Below are positions 50,650-58,714 of a stretch of 64,000 bases of DNA, piece by piece. Every line of letters starts with the position of its first letter. Within the stretch, counting starts at the first letter, position 1. The notes under the pieces are model-generated. The model worked only from the letters and a program-made list of their open reading frames with translations, was not told where the DNA came from and did no database searches. The DNA is taken from NCBI GenBank assembly GCA_030550275.1, contig JAUQPR010000002.1, forward strand, positions 62,001 through 126,000. Reading direction: 5' to 3'. A program made the translations under genes and the position numbers. The DNA comes from Bacteroidota bacterium (lineage in GTDB: Bacteria; Bacteroidota; Ignavibacteria; Kapaibacteriales; HRBIN21).

Positions 50650-51522
50650 ATGCCTACACTGCGCCCCGAGGTCGAGGCACTCCTGGGACGGGAATTCCGC
50701 TGTCTGGACAAGGGCTTTGTGCGCTTGATTGACGTCATGGGGGATGACCGCGCCATCGTCCAGGCAGCGCGCGTCTCCTACGGCGAGGGTACCCGAACCC
50801 CCAGCGATGACCGCAAGCTCATCCGGTACCTCATGCGCCATCGCCACACCTCCCCGTTCGAGATGGTGGAGTTCAAGTTCCACATCAAGCTGCCCATCTT
50901 CGTTGCGCGGCAGTGGATCCGTCACCGCACTGCCAACGTCAACGAGTACAGCGGGCGCTACTCCATCCTGCGCGAGGAGTTCTACGAACCCGCACCGGAG
51001 CAGATTCGCCCGCAAAGTCCGCTCAACAAGCAAGGGCGTGCATCAACGCCGCTGCCCGAAGCCCAAGCCCAGGCAATCCTGGAGCGGCTCCGTCGGACCC
51101 AGCAGGCGCTCTACGCGGAGTACCAGGAGCTGCTGGCGCAGAACGTGGCGCGAGAGCTGGCTCGAATCAACCTTCCGCTGTCGCTCTACACGGAGTGGTA
51201 CTGGAAGATCGACCTGCACAACCTGTTCCACTTCCTGCGGCTGCGGCTCGATGAGCACGCCCAGTACGAGATTCGCGTCTACGCCCGCGCCATCGCCGGA
51301 ATCGTCAAGGTCGTCGTCCCACTTGCCTGGGAAGCCTTCGAGGACTACGTGCTCGAGGGCATGAGCTTCTCGCGCCAGGAGCAACTGGTGCTGCGCCATC
51401 TCCTGCGCCCGGAGCAGCTCACCGAGGAGCTGCTGCAGCAGGCGGGGTTGAGCGGACGGGAAGCGCAGGAGTTCCGCGAGAAGCTGGCACGGATCTGCTC
51501 GCGGGGCAATGCGCTGGAGTGA
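50650..51522 (+). CDS. thyX: Flavin-dependent thymidylate synthase ThyX
   Basis: 290 residues. Makes dTMP from dUMP using FAD, NADPH and methylene-THF. ThyX motif RQWIRHRTANVNEYSGRYS (RHRxxxxNExSxRY), preceded by RHRHTSPFEMVEFKF and followed by WKIDLHNLFHFLRLR. Slightly longer than the ~220-250 residue norm through a helical C-terminus. It overlaps the peroxidase gene by 14 bases. Confidence 0.97.
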   Translation: MPTLRPEVEALLGREFRCLDKGFVRLIDVMGDDRAIVQAARVSYGEGTRTPSDDRKLIRYLMRHRHTSPFEMVEFKFHIKLPIFVARQWIRHRTANVNEYSGRYSILREEFYEPAPEQIRPQSPLNKQGRASTPLPEAQAQAILERLRRTQQALYAEYQELLAQNVARELARINLPLSLYTEWYWKIDLHNLFHFLRLRLDEHAQYEIRVYARAIAGIVKVVVPLAWEAFEDYVLEGMSFSRQEQLVLRHLLRPEQLTEELLQQAGLSGREAQEFREKLARICSRGNALE

Positions 51523-52525
51523 GCCTCTCGGTGGGATACTGCTGTGCCTTGTGCTGCTGGGGTGCCAGCCGCAGATGGAGCCCTCTGCCGAAGCACCTCC
51601 GGTGACGCCTCCGCCGGGATTTCCTCCGGTGCCGGTCCCGCCCGATAACCCGATCACGGCGGAGCGGCGGGAGCTGGGTCGCCGCCTCTTCTACGACCCG
51701 GCGGTGCTGTCGCCCAACGGCACGATCGCCTGCGCAAGCTGCCATCGGCAGGCTCGCGCCTTCTCCGATGCCCTTGCGCTGAGCGCTGGAATTCACGGGC
51801 GCAAACACTGGCGTAGCACCCTGCCACTCTTCAACGTTGCCTATGCTCCAGCGCTGCTCTGGGATGGCAGCATCGCCTCGATCGAGGAGGACGTGCTCGT
51901 GACGCTTCGGGCGGCTTTGACCCTGGGCTGGCGCGATACGGCGGAGTTTGCCCAGCGGCTTCGAGAATCCCCATTCTACCGCGCCGCCTTTCGCCGTGCT
52001 TTCGGGCAGGAACCCTCGGCTCTGCTGGCGGCGCGGGCAATTGCAACGTTTGTGCGCACCATCTTCAGCGGTGCCTCGGCGTACGACCGCTTCCGGCAGG
52101 GCGATAGCAGCGCGCTCACCCCGGCACAGCAGCGCGGTATGCGCATCTTCTTCCGCGTTGGCTGCGCCGAATGCCATCCTCCGCCGCTGTTCACCGACTA
52201 CCAATACCACGCCACCGGCATGCTGGCGCACTACTGGGAAGCCGGTCGGGCTTCGGTCACAGGCAATCCTGGTGATTACGCCCGCTTCCGTACCCCAACG
52301 CTGCGCAACGTCGCGCTGACGGCACCATACCTGCACGACGGCTCGGTTGGCTCTCTGCGCGAACTCCTGCGCCGGTACAACGCCGGCGGCTATCCACTGC
52401 CGAACAAAGATGCCCGAATCCGCCCGCTGGGGCTCTCCGAGCCCGAACTCCAGGATTTGGAGGCCTTCCTGCAGAGTCTGACCGACTCGCTGCTGCTGCG
52501 TAACCCTGCCTATGCCGCCCCGTAA
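51509..52525 (+). CDS. MauG/cytochrome c peroxidase-like diheme lipoprotein
   Basis: 338 residues. Lipobox LVLLGC (Cys19). Two heme c sites: CASCH (Cys75-His79) in the peroxidase domain and CAECH in the electron-transfer domain. LGRRLFYDPAVLSPNGTIACASCH and FRTPTLRNVALTAPYLHDG are typical of the bacterial CCP/MauG family. Removes H2O2 in the periplasm, or modifies a protein if MauG-like. Shares a transcript with thyX. Confidence 0.93.
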   Translation: MRWSEPLGGILLCLVLLGCQPQMEPSAEAPPVTPPPGFPPVPVPPDNPITAERRELGRRLFYDPAVLSPNGTIACASCHRQARAFSDALALSAGIHGRKHWRSTLPLFNVAYAPALLWDGSIASIEEDVLVTLRAALTLGWRDTAEFAQRLRESPFYRAAFRRAFGQEPSALLAARAIATFVRTIFSGASAYDRFRQGDSSALTPAQQRGMRIFFRVGCAECHPPPLFTDYQYHATGMLAHYWEAGRASVTGNPGDYARFRTPTLRNVALTAPYLHDGSVGSLRELLRRYNAGGYPLPNKDARIRPLGLSEPELQDLEAFLQSLTDSLLLRNPAYAAP

Positions 52526-52542
52526 GGGCTTGCACGGCGCAG

Positions 52543-52550
52543 TATTTTTG
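52543..52550 (+). promoter_or_regulatory. TAnnTTTG -7 element for the HdrD-like gene
   Basis: TATTTTTG on the plus strand, 33 bases before ATG 52584, in the 58-base spacer after the peroxidase gene. Confidence 0.62.
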
Positions 52551-52583
52551 CCCTACCAGGCTGTGTCATAGTGCCACAAGCCA

Positions 52584-54629
52584 ATGCGCGCACTGGTCTT
52601 CATCCCGATGTTCCTGGGCGCGGTGGGCATCTTCGCCTACAACGCCGCCCAGCTCATCCGTTTCCTCGGCATGGCGCGTCCGGAGCCGCGCTGGGACCGG
52701 CTCGGCGCCCGCATCCGGCAGACCCTCGTGGTGGCGTTTGCCCAGCAGCGGCTGCTGCGCGAGCTGCCGGCAGGGCTCATTCATGCTGCCATCTTCTGGG
52801 GCTTTCTCATCCTGCTGAGTTCAGCTGCCGAAGCCGTCCTGGAGGGCTTCCACCCACGGTGGTCGCTGAGCTTCTTGGGACCGCTGTACTCGCTCAGCAC
52901 GATTCTGGTGGACCTCTTCTGCCTCTTTGTGATCGCCGCCGTGCTGGGAGCGGCATGGCGCCGATATGTGCAGCGCGTGCCCCGGCTGCAAGGTCCCCCT
53001 GCCGAACTGCGCGATGCTGCCCTCATCCTGGGGCTCATCCTGGTGATCGTCACCGCACTGCTGCTGCAGAATAGCACGCGGATCGCCCTGGGACAGGACC
53101 ACGCGTGGGCAGTCCGCCCGGTGGCAACGCTGCTGTCGGGCATCTTTGCTCCGGAGGCGCCGCTCACCCGCGTGCTGTTTGAGATCGGCTGGTGGCTGCA
53201 CATTGGCTGCATCCTCATCTTCCTCAACTACCTGCCCTTCTCCAAGCACCTGCACGTGCTCACCTCCGTGCCCAATGTCTTCTTCTCGCGCCCAGAGCCG
53301 GTCAATGCGCTCTCCCCCATCGACTTCACACGCGAGGACCTGCAGCAGTTCGGCGCCACCGATGTGGAGCACCTCTCCTGGAAGAGCATCCTGGACAGCT
53401 ATAGCTGCACCCACTGCGGGCGCTGCACGAGCGTGTGCCCAGCAAACCAGACGGGGAAGGTGCTCGATCCCCGCGCTATCATCGTTGCCGTGCGGCAGCG
53501 GGCGCTGGACCGCTTCCCGCTGCTGCTCAAGCAGCGTGCGGGTAAGCCCCTGAGCACCGAAGAGCACGCCGTCCTGGAACGCCGTTTTGTGGGAGACTAC
53601 ATCCCCCCAGAAGCCCTCTGGCAATGCACCACCTGTGGGGCATGCATGCAGGAGTGCCCGGTCATGATCGAGCACGTCCCCGTCATCGTCGAGCTTCGCC
53701 GTGGGCTGGTCATGATGGAGGCAGCCTTCCCGGCAGAGCTGCAACCCGCCTATGGCAACCTGGAGACCAACGGCACTCCGTGGGCATTCTCCGCAGCGGA
53801 CCGCGCTGCCTGGGCAGAGGGATTAGGCGTTCGCACCCTTGCTCAGGATGCACAGGACTACGACGTGCTCTTCTGGGCAGGCTGTGCCGGCAGCTACGAC
53901 CAGCGCGCCCAACGTGTTGCGCGTGCCATTGTGCAACTGCTGCAACATGCCGGTGTCCGCGTGCGCATCCTGGGAAATGAGGAGCAGTGCACCGGCGACC
54001 CCGCCCGCCGCACCGGCAACGAATACCTTGCCGACCAACTCATGCGCGCCAATGTGGAAACGCTCAACCGCTACCAGGTGCGCACAATCGTGACCATGTG
54101 CCCGCACTGCTACAACACGCTCAAAAACGAATACCCCGCCGTCGGCGGGCACTACACCGTCTACCACCACACGCAGTACTTGCGCCAACTCATCGCCGAA
54201 GGGCAGCTTGCGCTCCCCCAACACACCGAACCGCTGCTGCAGAGCATCGTCTACCACGACTCCTGCTACCTGGGGCGCTACAACGGCGAATACGACGCCC
54301 CGCGCGAACTCCTCCAAGCGCTGCCGGTACTGGAGCTGCGCGAGCCTCCCCGAGCACGTGATCGCGGATTCTGCTGCGGCGCCGGCGGTGGACGCATGTT
54401 CATGGAGGAACGGGTCGGCAAACCTGTCAACCGCGAACGCACCGAGGAGCTGCTCCGCACCGGGGCAAGCGCGATCGCCCTCAACTGCCCCTTCTGCATG
54501 ACCATGCTCACCGACGGCGTCAAAGCTGCAGGGAAAGCCGACCAGGTCAAGCTCTACGACATCGCCGAGCTCCTGCTCCAGCGGCTCGATCCCGCTCCCA
54601 GCCGCACCGACGGCAGCGCGTCTGCGTAA
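52584..54629 (+). CDS. Membrane Fe-S oxidoreductase, HdrD/GlpC-like with NarI-like membrane domain
   Basis: 681 residues. The N-terminal ~240 residues have about six helices of cytochrome b/NarI type. Two ferredoxin motifs follow, CTHCGRCTSVCP and CTTCGACMQECP, then two cysteine-rich CCG-type regions (WAGCAGSYD, CPHCYN; YHDSCYLGRYN, FCCGAGGGRMFMEE, CPFCMTM). Such proteins link the quinone pool to soluble dehydrogenases or electron-transfer flavoprotein. No etf or acyl-CoA dehydrogenase genes are next to it here. Own promoter at 52543. Confidence 0.92.
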   Translation: MRALVFIPMFLGAVGIFAYNAAQLIRFLGMARPEPRWDRLGARIRQTLVVAFAQQRLLRELPAGLIHAAIFWGFLILLSSAAEAVLEGFHPRWSLSFLGPLYSLSTILVDLFCLFVIAAVLGAAWRRYVQRVPRLQGPPAELRDAALILGLILVIVTALLLQNSTRIALGQDHAWAVRPVATLLSGIFAPEAPLTRVLFEIGWWLHIGCILIFLNYLPFSKHLHVLTSVPNVFFSRPEPVNALSPIDFTREDLQQFGATDVEHLSWKSILDSYSCTHCGRCTSVCPANQTGKVLDPRAIIVAVRQRALDRFPLLLKQRAGKPLSTEEHAVLERRFVGDYIPPEALWQCTTCGACMQECPVMIEHVPVIVELRRGLVMMEAAFPAELQPAYGNLETNGTPWAFSAADRAAWAEGLGVRTLAQDAQDYDVLFWAGCAGSYDQRAQRVARAIVQLLQHAGVRVRILGNEEQCTGDPARRTGNEYLADQLMRANVETLNRYQVRTIVTMCPHCYNTLKNEYPAVGGHYTVYHHTQYLRQLIAEGQLALPQHTEPLLQSIVYHDSCYLGRYNGEYDAPRELLQALPVLELREPPRARDRGFCCGAGGGRMFMEERVGKPVNRERTEELLRTGASAIALNCPFCMTMLTDGVKAAGKADQVKLYDIAELLLQRLDPAPSRTDGSASA

Positions 54630-54634
54630 ATTTG
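54627..54634 (+). promoter_or_regulatory. TAnnTTTG -7 element overlapping the upstream stop codon (sixA)
   Basis: TAAATTTG on the plus strand. Its first three bases are the TAA stop of the HdrD-like gene. ATG 54667 is 32 bases downstream. Confidence 0.6.
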
Positions 54635-54666
54635 CTGCGGCGAGTCTACTCACTTCGGAGCTGGCG

Positions 54667-55182
54667 ATGCTGCTTTACCTGATGCGCCATGCCGCAGCAG
54701 AATCCACCACGCTCGGTGGCGACGCCAATCGCCCCTTGAGCCCTGCAGGGAGGGAGCAACTGCAGCGCCTCATCCCGCTACTCCTTGCGCTGGGGCTGCG
54801 CCCGGAATGGATCGTTGCCAGCCCCTACCGGCGTGCGATGGAGACAGCGCAGCTCCTTGCCGCCGGCATTGGATACTCCGGCGAAATCCTCTCCGACACC
54901 TCGCTCCTGCCCACCAGCACACCCACGGCAGCGCAGTCCTTGGTGCTTGCCTTTGCACAGGCATCGCAGCTCCTGCTCATCGGGCACGCACCGAACGTGG
55001 TCACCTGGGTTACCCAACTGTGTGCCACCGCCACGCTGCGGATTGCCTTCCCTTCGGGCGCCATCTGCTGTGTGGAGCTGGAGAATCCCCGGAGCTGGAC
55101 GGGGCGCCTGTGCTGGCACCTCATTCCGCCGCTGGGGCAGACGAGCTCAGGAGCTGCCGGATCCGGCGCTGTGCTTCCCTGA
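54667..55182 (+). CDS. Phosphohistidine phosphatase, SixA-type
   Basis: 171 residues, histidine-phosphatase superfamily. The N-terminal LMRHAAAES carries the RHA catalytic motif; SPYRRAMETAQLLA and LIGHAPNVV (second His) complete the site. SixA removes phosphate from phosphohistidine in signalling or PTS proteins; a PTS EIIA-like protein occurs at 32925. Its last 62 bases overlap the convergent solute-binding gene, so the C-terminal tail (GQTSSGAAGSGAVLP) is probably not structurally important. Confidence 0.9.
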   Translation: MLLYLMRHAAAESTTLGGDANRPLSPAGREQLQRLIPLLLALGLRPEWIVASPYRRAMETAQLLAAGIGYSGEILSDTSLLPTSTPTAAQSLVLAFAQASQLLLIGHAPNVVTWVTQLCATATLRIAFPSGAICCVELENPRSWTGRLCWHLIPPLGQTSSGAAGSGAVLP

Positions 55183-56356
55183 GCGCCTGCTCGGCAGTGA
55201 GCTCCCCGTAGAGGGCACGCACGACCGCCTCCTCAAACGCCGCTTCGATATCCAGCCACCGCGGATGCACCGGCGTCATCCGCGCGGAGCGCAACTGCTG
55301 TGCAAAGACGCGCCGGTAGGGAATCTGCAGGAGCTGCGCATCCTCAATGAAAGCGCTCTCGGCAGGGAATCCTGCTTCGGGAACGGTCCGGCAGAAGCGT
55401 GCCGCCACCGCCCCATCGGTGAGGAAGCGCACAAGCTGCAGCGCCAGCTCCTTGACCGGCGAAGCGGCGTTAATTGCCAAGTACTCCCCTCCGGCAAAGG
55501 AGATGCCGATTGTGTCCGGACGCACGCCCGGCAACGGTGCCACACCATATTCGGCAGCCGTCGGCAGATGGCGAATCTTCTCAGCAAGCCAGGCACCGGA
55601 GACCCACAGCCCCAGCTTCCCCTGCAGGAAGAGTGCATCCAATTGGCGCTGCGTCTCCACCAGCCCCACCCGTGCCAAGCGGAGATACTGCCCGAGCGCC
55701 GCCACTGCCTGCGGGGTCTCCAGCACGGGCATCCCGCTGGAGTCCAAGATATCGGCACCGAAGCTCCACAGGAGCGGCAGCACCTTCTTGTAGAGCCGGT
55801 GCGCATCGGCACCATTGACCCCACAGCCGTAGACGCCTTGCTCTGGAGCATGGATGCGTTCGGCAAACTGCTCCAGCTCCGCCCACGTGCGCGGAGCTCG
55901 GTCGGGCAATCCCGCCCTCTGCAGCAGCCCTCGATGGTAGAAGAGCACCCGGGTATCCACAACCCAGGGGACAGCGTAGAGCCGCCCCTTCCAGTACGCC
56001 GGCGCCAGGGCAAACTCCACAAAGCGTTCGGGTCGGATGCTGTCCCTGGGCAGCTCCCAAAGCACACCGGCGCTGGAGAACTGTGCCACCCAATCCGACC
56101 CCAACTCCACAACGTCGGGCGCAGTGCCGGAATTGAACGCCGCCAGGAGCTTCGCCTTGCCCTCGTTCCAACTGAGCTCGGTCAGCTCCACGCGGCAGCC
56201 CGAGCGCTGTTCAAACTCGGCAATCAGCTCCTGCAACGCCCGACGGTAGGAGGGTTCACTCCAAAAGTGCCAAAAGCGCACCACCCGCTCCGAGGGCGCT
56301 CCCGAAGGGGCGCACGCGCCAAGCAGGCACACTATGAGCACGACCGCCACTCGCAT
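55121..56356 (-). CDS. Extracellular solute-binding lipoprotein (sugar ABC type)
   Basis: 411 residues. Lipobox LLGAC. SBP family 1 features: VRFWHFWSEPSYRRALQELI, NSGTAPDVVELGSDW, GRLYAVPWVVDTRVLFYHR, and GKLGLWVSGAWLAEKI. Resembles binding proteins for sugars or glycerol-phosphate. No permease or ATPase genes are in this operon, so they may be elsewhere, or the protein may have a different job. Last gene of the porU operon; start coupled as TGATG at 56356. Confidence 0.9.
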   Translation of the reverse strand: MRVAVVLIVCLLGACAPSGAPSERVVRFWHFWSEPSYRRALQELIAEFEQRSGCRVELTELSWNEGKAKLLAAFNSGTAPDVVELGSDWVAQFSSAGVLWELPRDSIRPERFVEFALAPAYWKGRLYAVPWVVDTRVLFYHRGLLQRAGLPDRAPRTWAELEQFAERIHAPEQGVYGCGVNGADAHRLYKKVLPLLWSFGADILDSSGMPVLETPQAVAALGQYLRLARVGLVETQRQLDALFLQGKLGLWVSGAWLAEKIRHLPTAAEYGVAPLPGVRPDTIGISFAGGEYLAINAASPVKELALQLVRFLTDGAVAARFCRTVPEAGFPAESAFIEDAQLLQIPYRRVFAQQLRSARMTPVHPRWLDIEAAFEEAVVRALYGELTAEQALREAQRRIRQLLSSSAPAAE

Positions 56357-56883
56357 CAGCGCCCACCGCGGAAGAACAGCACCAGCGTCACCGCCGCTTG
56401 CAAGATCAGCAGCACATCGCGCACTACGCCGACGACCACCTCCAGGGTGCTCAGCGCTCCTCCGGGGACGATCACCGTATCGCCGGGATAGAGCAGCGGG
56501 TTCTGGCTGGGATCGCCCGTGCGCTGGTACAGCTCCAGGTTGTAGACCAGCACGCGCTCGACGATGGTGGTATCCACTCGCACGTCGCGCACAATGCGCA
56601 CATCGGTCAACCGGGCGTACTCGGTCGGTCCCCCACCGAAGGAGATGAGCTGCACCAGCGTAGTCGAGCTGGGCACAAGGTAGCGCCCTGGTGCCCGAAC
56701 GTAGCCCCAGAGGTTGACCGGAATGGTCAGCCCCGTGCCGAAGCTCAGGTCGTAGTACGCTGCTCCGCCAAGCCCCACGTACGGCAACGGTCGGGTCTCC
56801 TGCTGCTGTGGAGTGCGGAACAGGTCGCGCTGCTGCGCCATGAGCGGCACAGCGGCAAAGAGTGCCACAAGGAGCAGCTTCAT
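56356..56883 (-). CDS. Secreted SLBB/Wza-like domain protein with C-terminal helix
   Basis: 175 residues. Signal peptide MKLLLVALFAAVPLMAQ. An SLBB-type segment VNLWGYVRAPGRYLVPSSTT, then LVQLISFGGGPTEYARLTDV and YPGDTVIVPGG, as in polysaccharide-export proteins but without the N-terminal PES motif. Ends with a hydrophobic helix (VVVGVVRDVLLILQAAVTLVL). May bind glycan or act as an export or periplasmic adaptor. A longer frame to 57087 lies inside the next gene and is rejected. Confidence 0.85.
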   Translation of the reverse strand: MKLLLVALFAAVPLMAQQRDLFRTPQQQETRPLPYVGLGGAAYYDLSFGTGLTIPVNLWGYVRAPGRYLVPSSTTLVQLISFGGGPTEYARLTDVRIVRDVRVDTTIVERVLVYNLELYQRTGDPSQNPLLYPGDTVIVPGGALSTLEVVVGVVRDVLLILQAAVTLVLFFRGGR

Positions 56884-56906
56884 TGCACCCCCTGCCCTGA
56901 TGGAAC

Positions 56907-57662
56907 TCACTGCGCTATCCAGAAGGTCTGCCACACCGAGCTTGCCCCTCGGTCTGGACGCCCCGGCGTCACACGGCTGATGCGCCACCGGTAGAGCACG
57001 CCCGGACGCAGCGGAAGCGCCCGCCCATCTTGGTTGTAGCGAATGCGCGGGCGGGAGTAATCCAGCGGCACTCCGGCAAAGACCCACACCGGACGCAGCA
57101 GCCGCTCCGGAGCAGCGCTATCGGCCTCGAAGACGCGCAGCACCACGTAGCCCACGTTGTTGCTCCAGCGGAAGTAGAGCGAATCCGGCGCCACTGCCAC
57201 CGCGCCGAGCGGCTCCTGCAGTACCGGAGGCTGCTCCAGCGTGAAGCGCGCAACGGAGGAGGGCGGTCCCTCGCGGCGATGGATCGAGCGGTCGAACGCA
57301 CGCACGACGTAGTAGTAGGTGCGCCCGAGCTCGACATCGGTATCCACGTATGCGGTGTCCTCTGTGGTGCCATACTCCAGTGTTGCCAAGAGGGCGAAGC
57401 CGACGGGATTGCCCTCGGCGTCGGTGCTATCGGCTCGGTACACGCGGTAGCCTCCCACCCGCAGCGGGTCCAGAGCATGCCATTCCAGGCGAATTCCGCC
57501 CACGCCATTGGCAGCGGCATCGGGCCAAGGGCGGATACCGCTCTCCCAGGCAGCGGTGTCCGGACTCCGCTCCACCCACTGCGGCGGCGGCAGGTCAACC
57601 GGTGGCTCGGTCGCCGTGCCGCATCCCACAAGCAGCGCCAACACGGGCAGGAGACGTTTCAT
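56907..57662 (-). CDS. Lipoprotein with fibronectin type III-like domains
   Basis: 251 residues. Lipobox LLVGC. Two FN3-like modules: IRLEWHALDPLRVGGYRVYR ... TYYYVVRAFDRS, and LYFRWSNNVGYVVLRVFEAD ... YRWRISRVTPG. Predicted outer-membrane or surface lipoprotein. Coupled to the porV-like gene by ATGA (57659-57662) and probably functions with the PorU/PorV surface-attachment machinery. Confidence 0.85.
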   Translation of the reverse strand: MKRLLPVLALLVGCGTATEPPVDLPPPQWVERSPDTAAWESGIRPWPDAAANGVGGIRLEWHALDPLRVGGYRVYRADSTDAEGNPVGFALLATLEYGTTEDTAYVDTDVELGRTYYYVVRAFDRSIHRREGPPSSVARFTLEQPPVLQEPLGAVAVAPDSLYFRWSNNVGYVVLRVFEADSAAPERLLRPVWVFAGVPLDYSRPRIRYNQDGRALPLRPGVLYRWRISRVTPGRPDRGASSVWQTFWIAQ

Positions 57663-58714
57663 TGCAGCCGTTGGAGCAACTGTGCAATCCGGATGCTGAG
57701 CGCCAGCCGATGGACATTCCCCAACTGCTCCTGGGTCTCGGCAAGGAAGGCGTAGTCAGCAATCAGCATCCCAGCATCCACCCCAGCGCCCAGCGTCAGC
57801 GCGCGGGAATGCATCCCCACGCGCAGTGCAAAACTACGCCGGTAGAGCACTTCCAGCCCGTAGTGGGAGGAGCCCCCGTAGCGCCCCTCGCGGTCGTAGG
57901 CAAGCGTTGCCTCCAGATTCCAGAACTCCAGCGGCTGCGTCAGGGCAATGCCCCAGCGCACAGAGCTGGGCACCATGTGCGGTCGCTGCGTAGTCCACAG
58001 AATCCGCGTCTGCCCAATGTCGCGGATGCTCACGCCCAGCGCCAGCCGGGGCCAGCGCTCGTCGAAGGTGATGTCTTTGAGATTGACCCGCAGCAGCAGC
58101 CCGACATCGAGCCCAATGCCGGACGCGCTGTGCTGGGCAATCCGCTGCCGCAGCAGCCGTACGTTGACCCCAACGGGCAGCTCCAGCGGGACGGTAAAGC
58201 GCATCCAGCCGAAATCGATCGGCAGCACAATCAAGCGCGCCAGAGTGAGCCACACCGCATCATCGGCGTTGGGGATGAACTCCCCCTGTTCGGCGCGGCG
58301 CACCAGCTCCTCGCGCTCCTGTGGTGAGAGCACCCGCGTCAGGTCCGGATACCGCCGCAGATCCGGTACGGTGAAGCGCTCCCAATTCACCCCCACACGC
58401 AGTCCGCTCACCGGCAGCACAACGCCGGTGAAGAAGAAGTGCGCCAGTGGCGAGGTCGGCGAACCATACTGTGCGCTGTACATGCCCGAGAGCAGCGCCT
58501 CCTGAAGGAGTCCAACGCCGGCGGGGTTCCAGTAGAACGCCGTTCCATCGGTTGCAACGGCTGTGAAGGCGGTCCCCATCCCCAGGGCACGAGCACCCAA
58601 GGGAATCTCCAGAAACGCCGCCGCGTAGCGCTCCTGCTGCGCCCACAGCGCCAGCGCAAGCCCACACCAGACAACCCCGTTAGCGAACGCGCGCCACACT
58701 GCCCCGCCGCTCAA
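57659..58714 (-). CDS. PorV/PorQ-family outer-membrane protein (UPF0164)
   Basis: 351 residues. A short signal segment (VVWCGLALALWAQQ) is followed by the family hallmark FLEIPLGARALGMGTAFTAV and FYWNPAGVGLL, then a beta-barrel. PorV shuttles T9SS cargo from the translocon to the PorU sortase. No ATG begins it: TTG 58714 or GTG 58699 are the candidates, both overlapping the porU end. The pairing with porU strongly supports a T9SS role; PorV versus PorQ is not resolved. Confidence 0.9.
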   Translation of the reverse strand: MSGGAVWRAFANGVVWCGLALALWAQQERYAAAFLEIPLGARALGMGTAFTAVATDGTAFYWNPAGVGLLQEALLSGMYSAQYGSPTSPLAHFFFTGVVLPVSGLRVGVNWERFTVPDLRRYPDLTRVLSPQEREELVRRAEQGEFIPNADDAVWLTLARLIVLPIDFGWMRFTVPLELPVGVNVRLLRQRIAQHSASGIGLDVGLLLRVNLKDITFDERWPRLALGVSIRDIGQTRILWTTQRPHMVPSSVRWGIALTQPLEFWNLEATLAYDREGRYGGSSHYGLEVLYRRSFALRVGMHSRALTLGAGVDAGMLIADYAFLAETQEQLGNVHRLALSIRIAQLLQRLQ

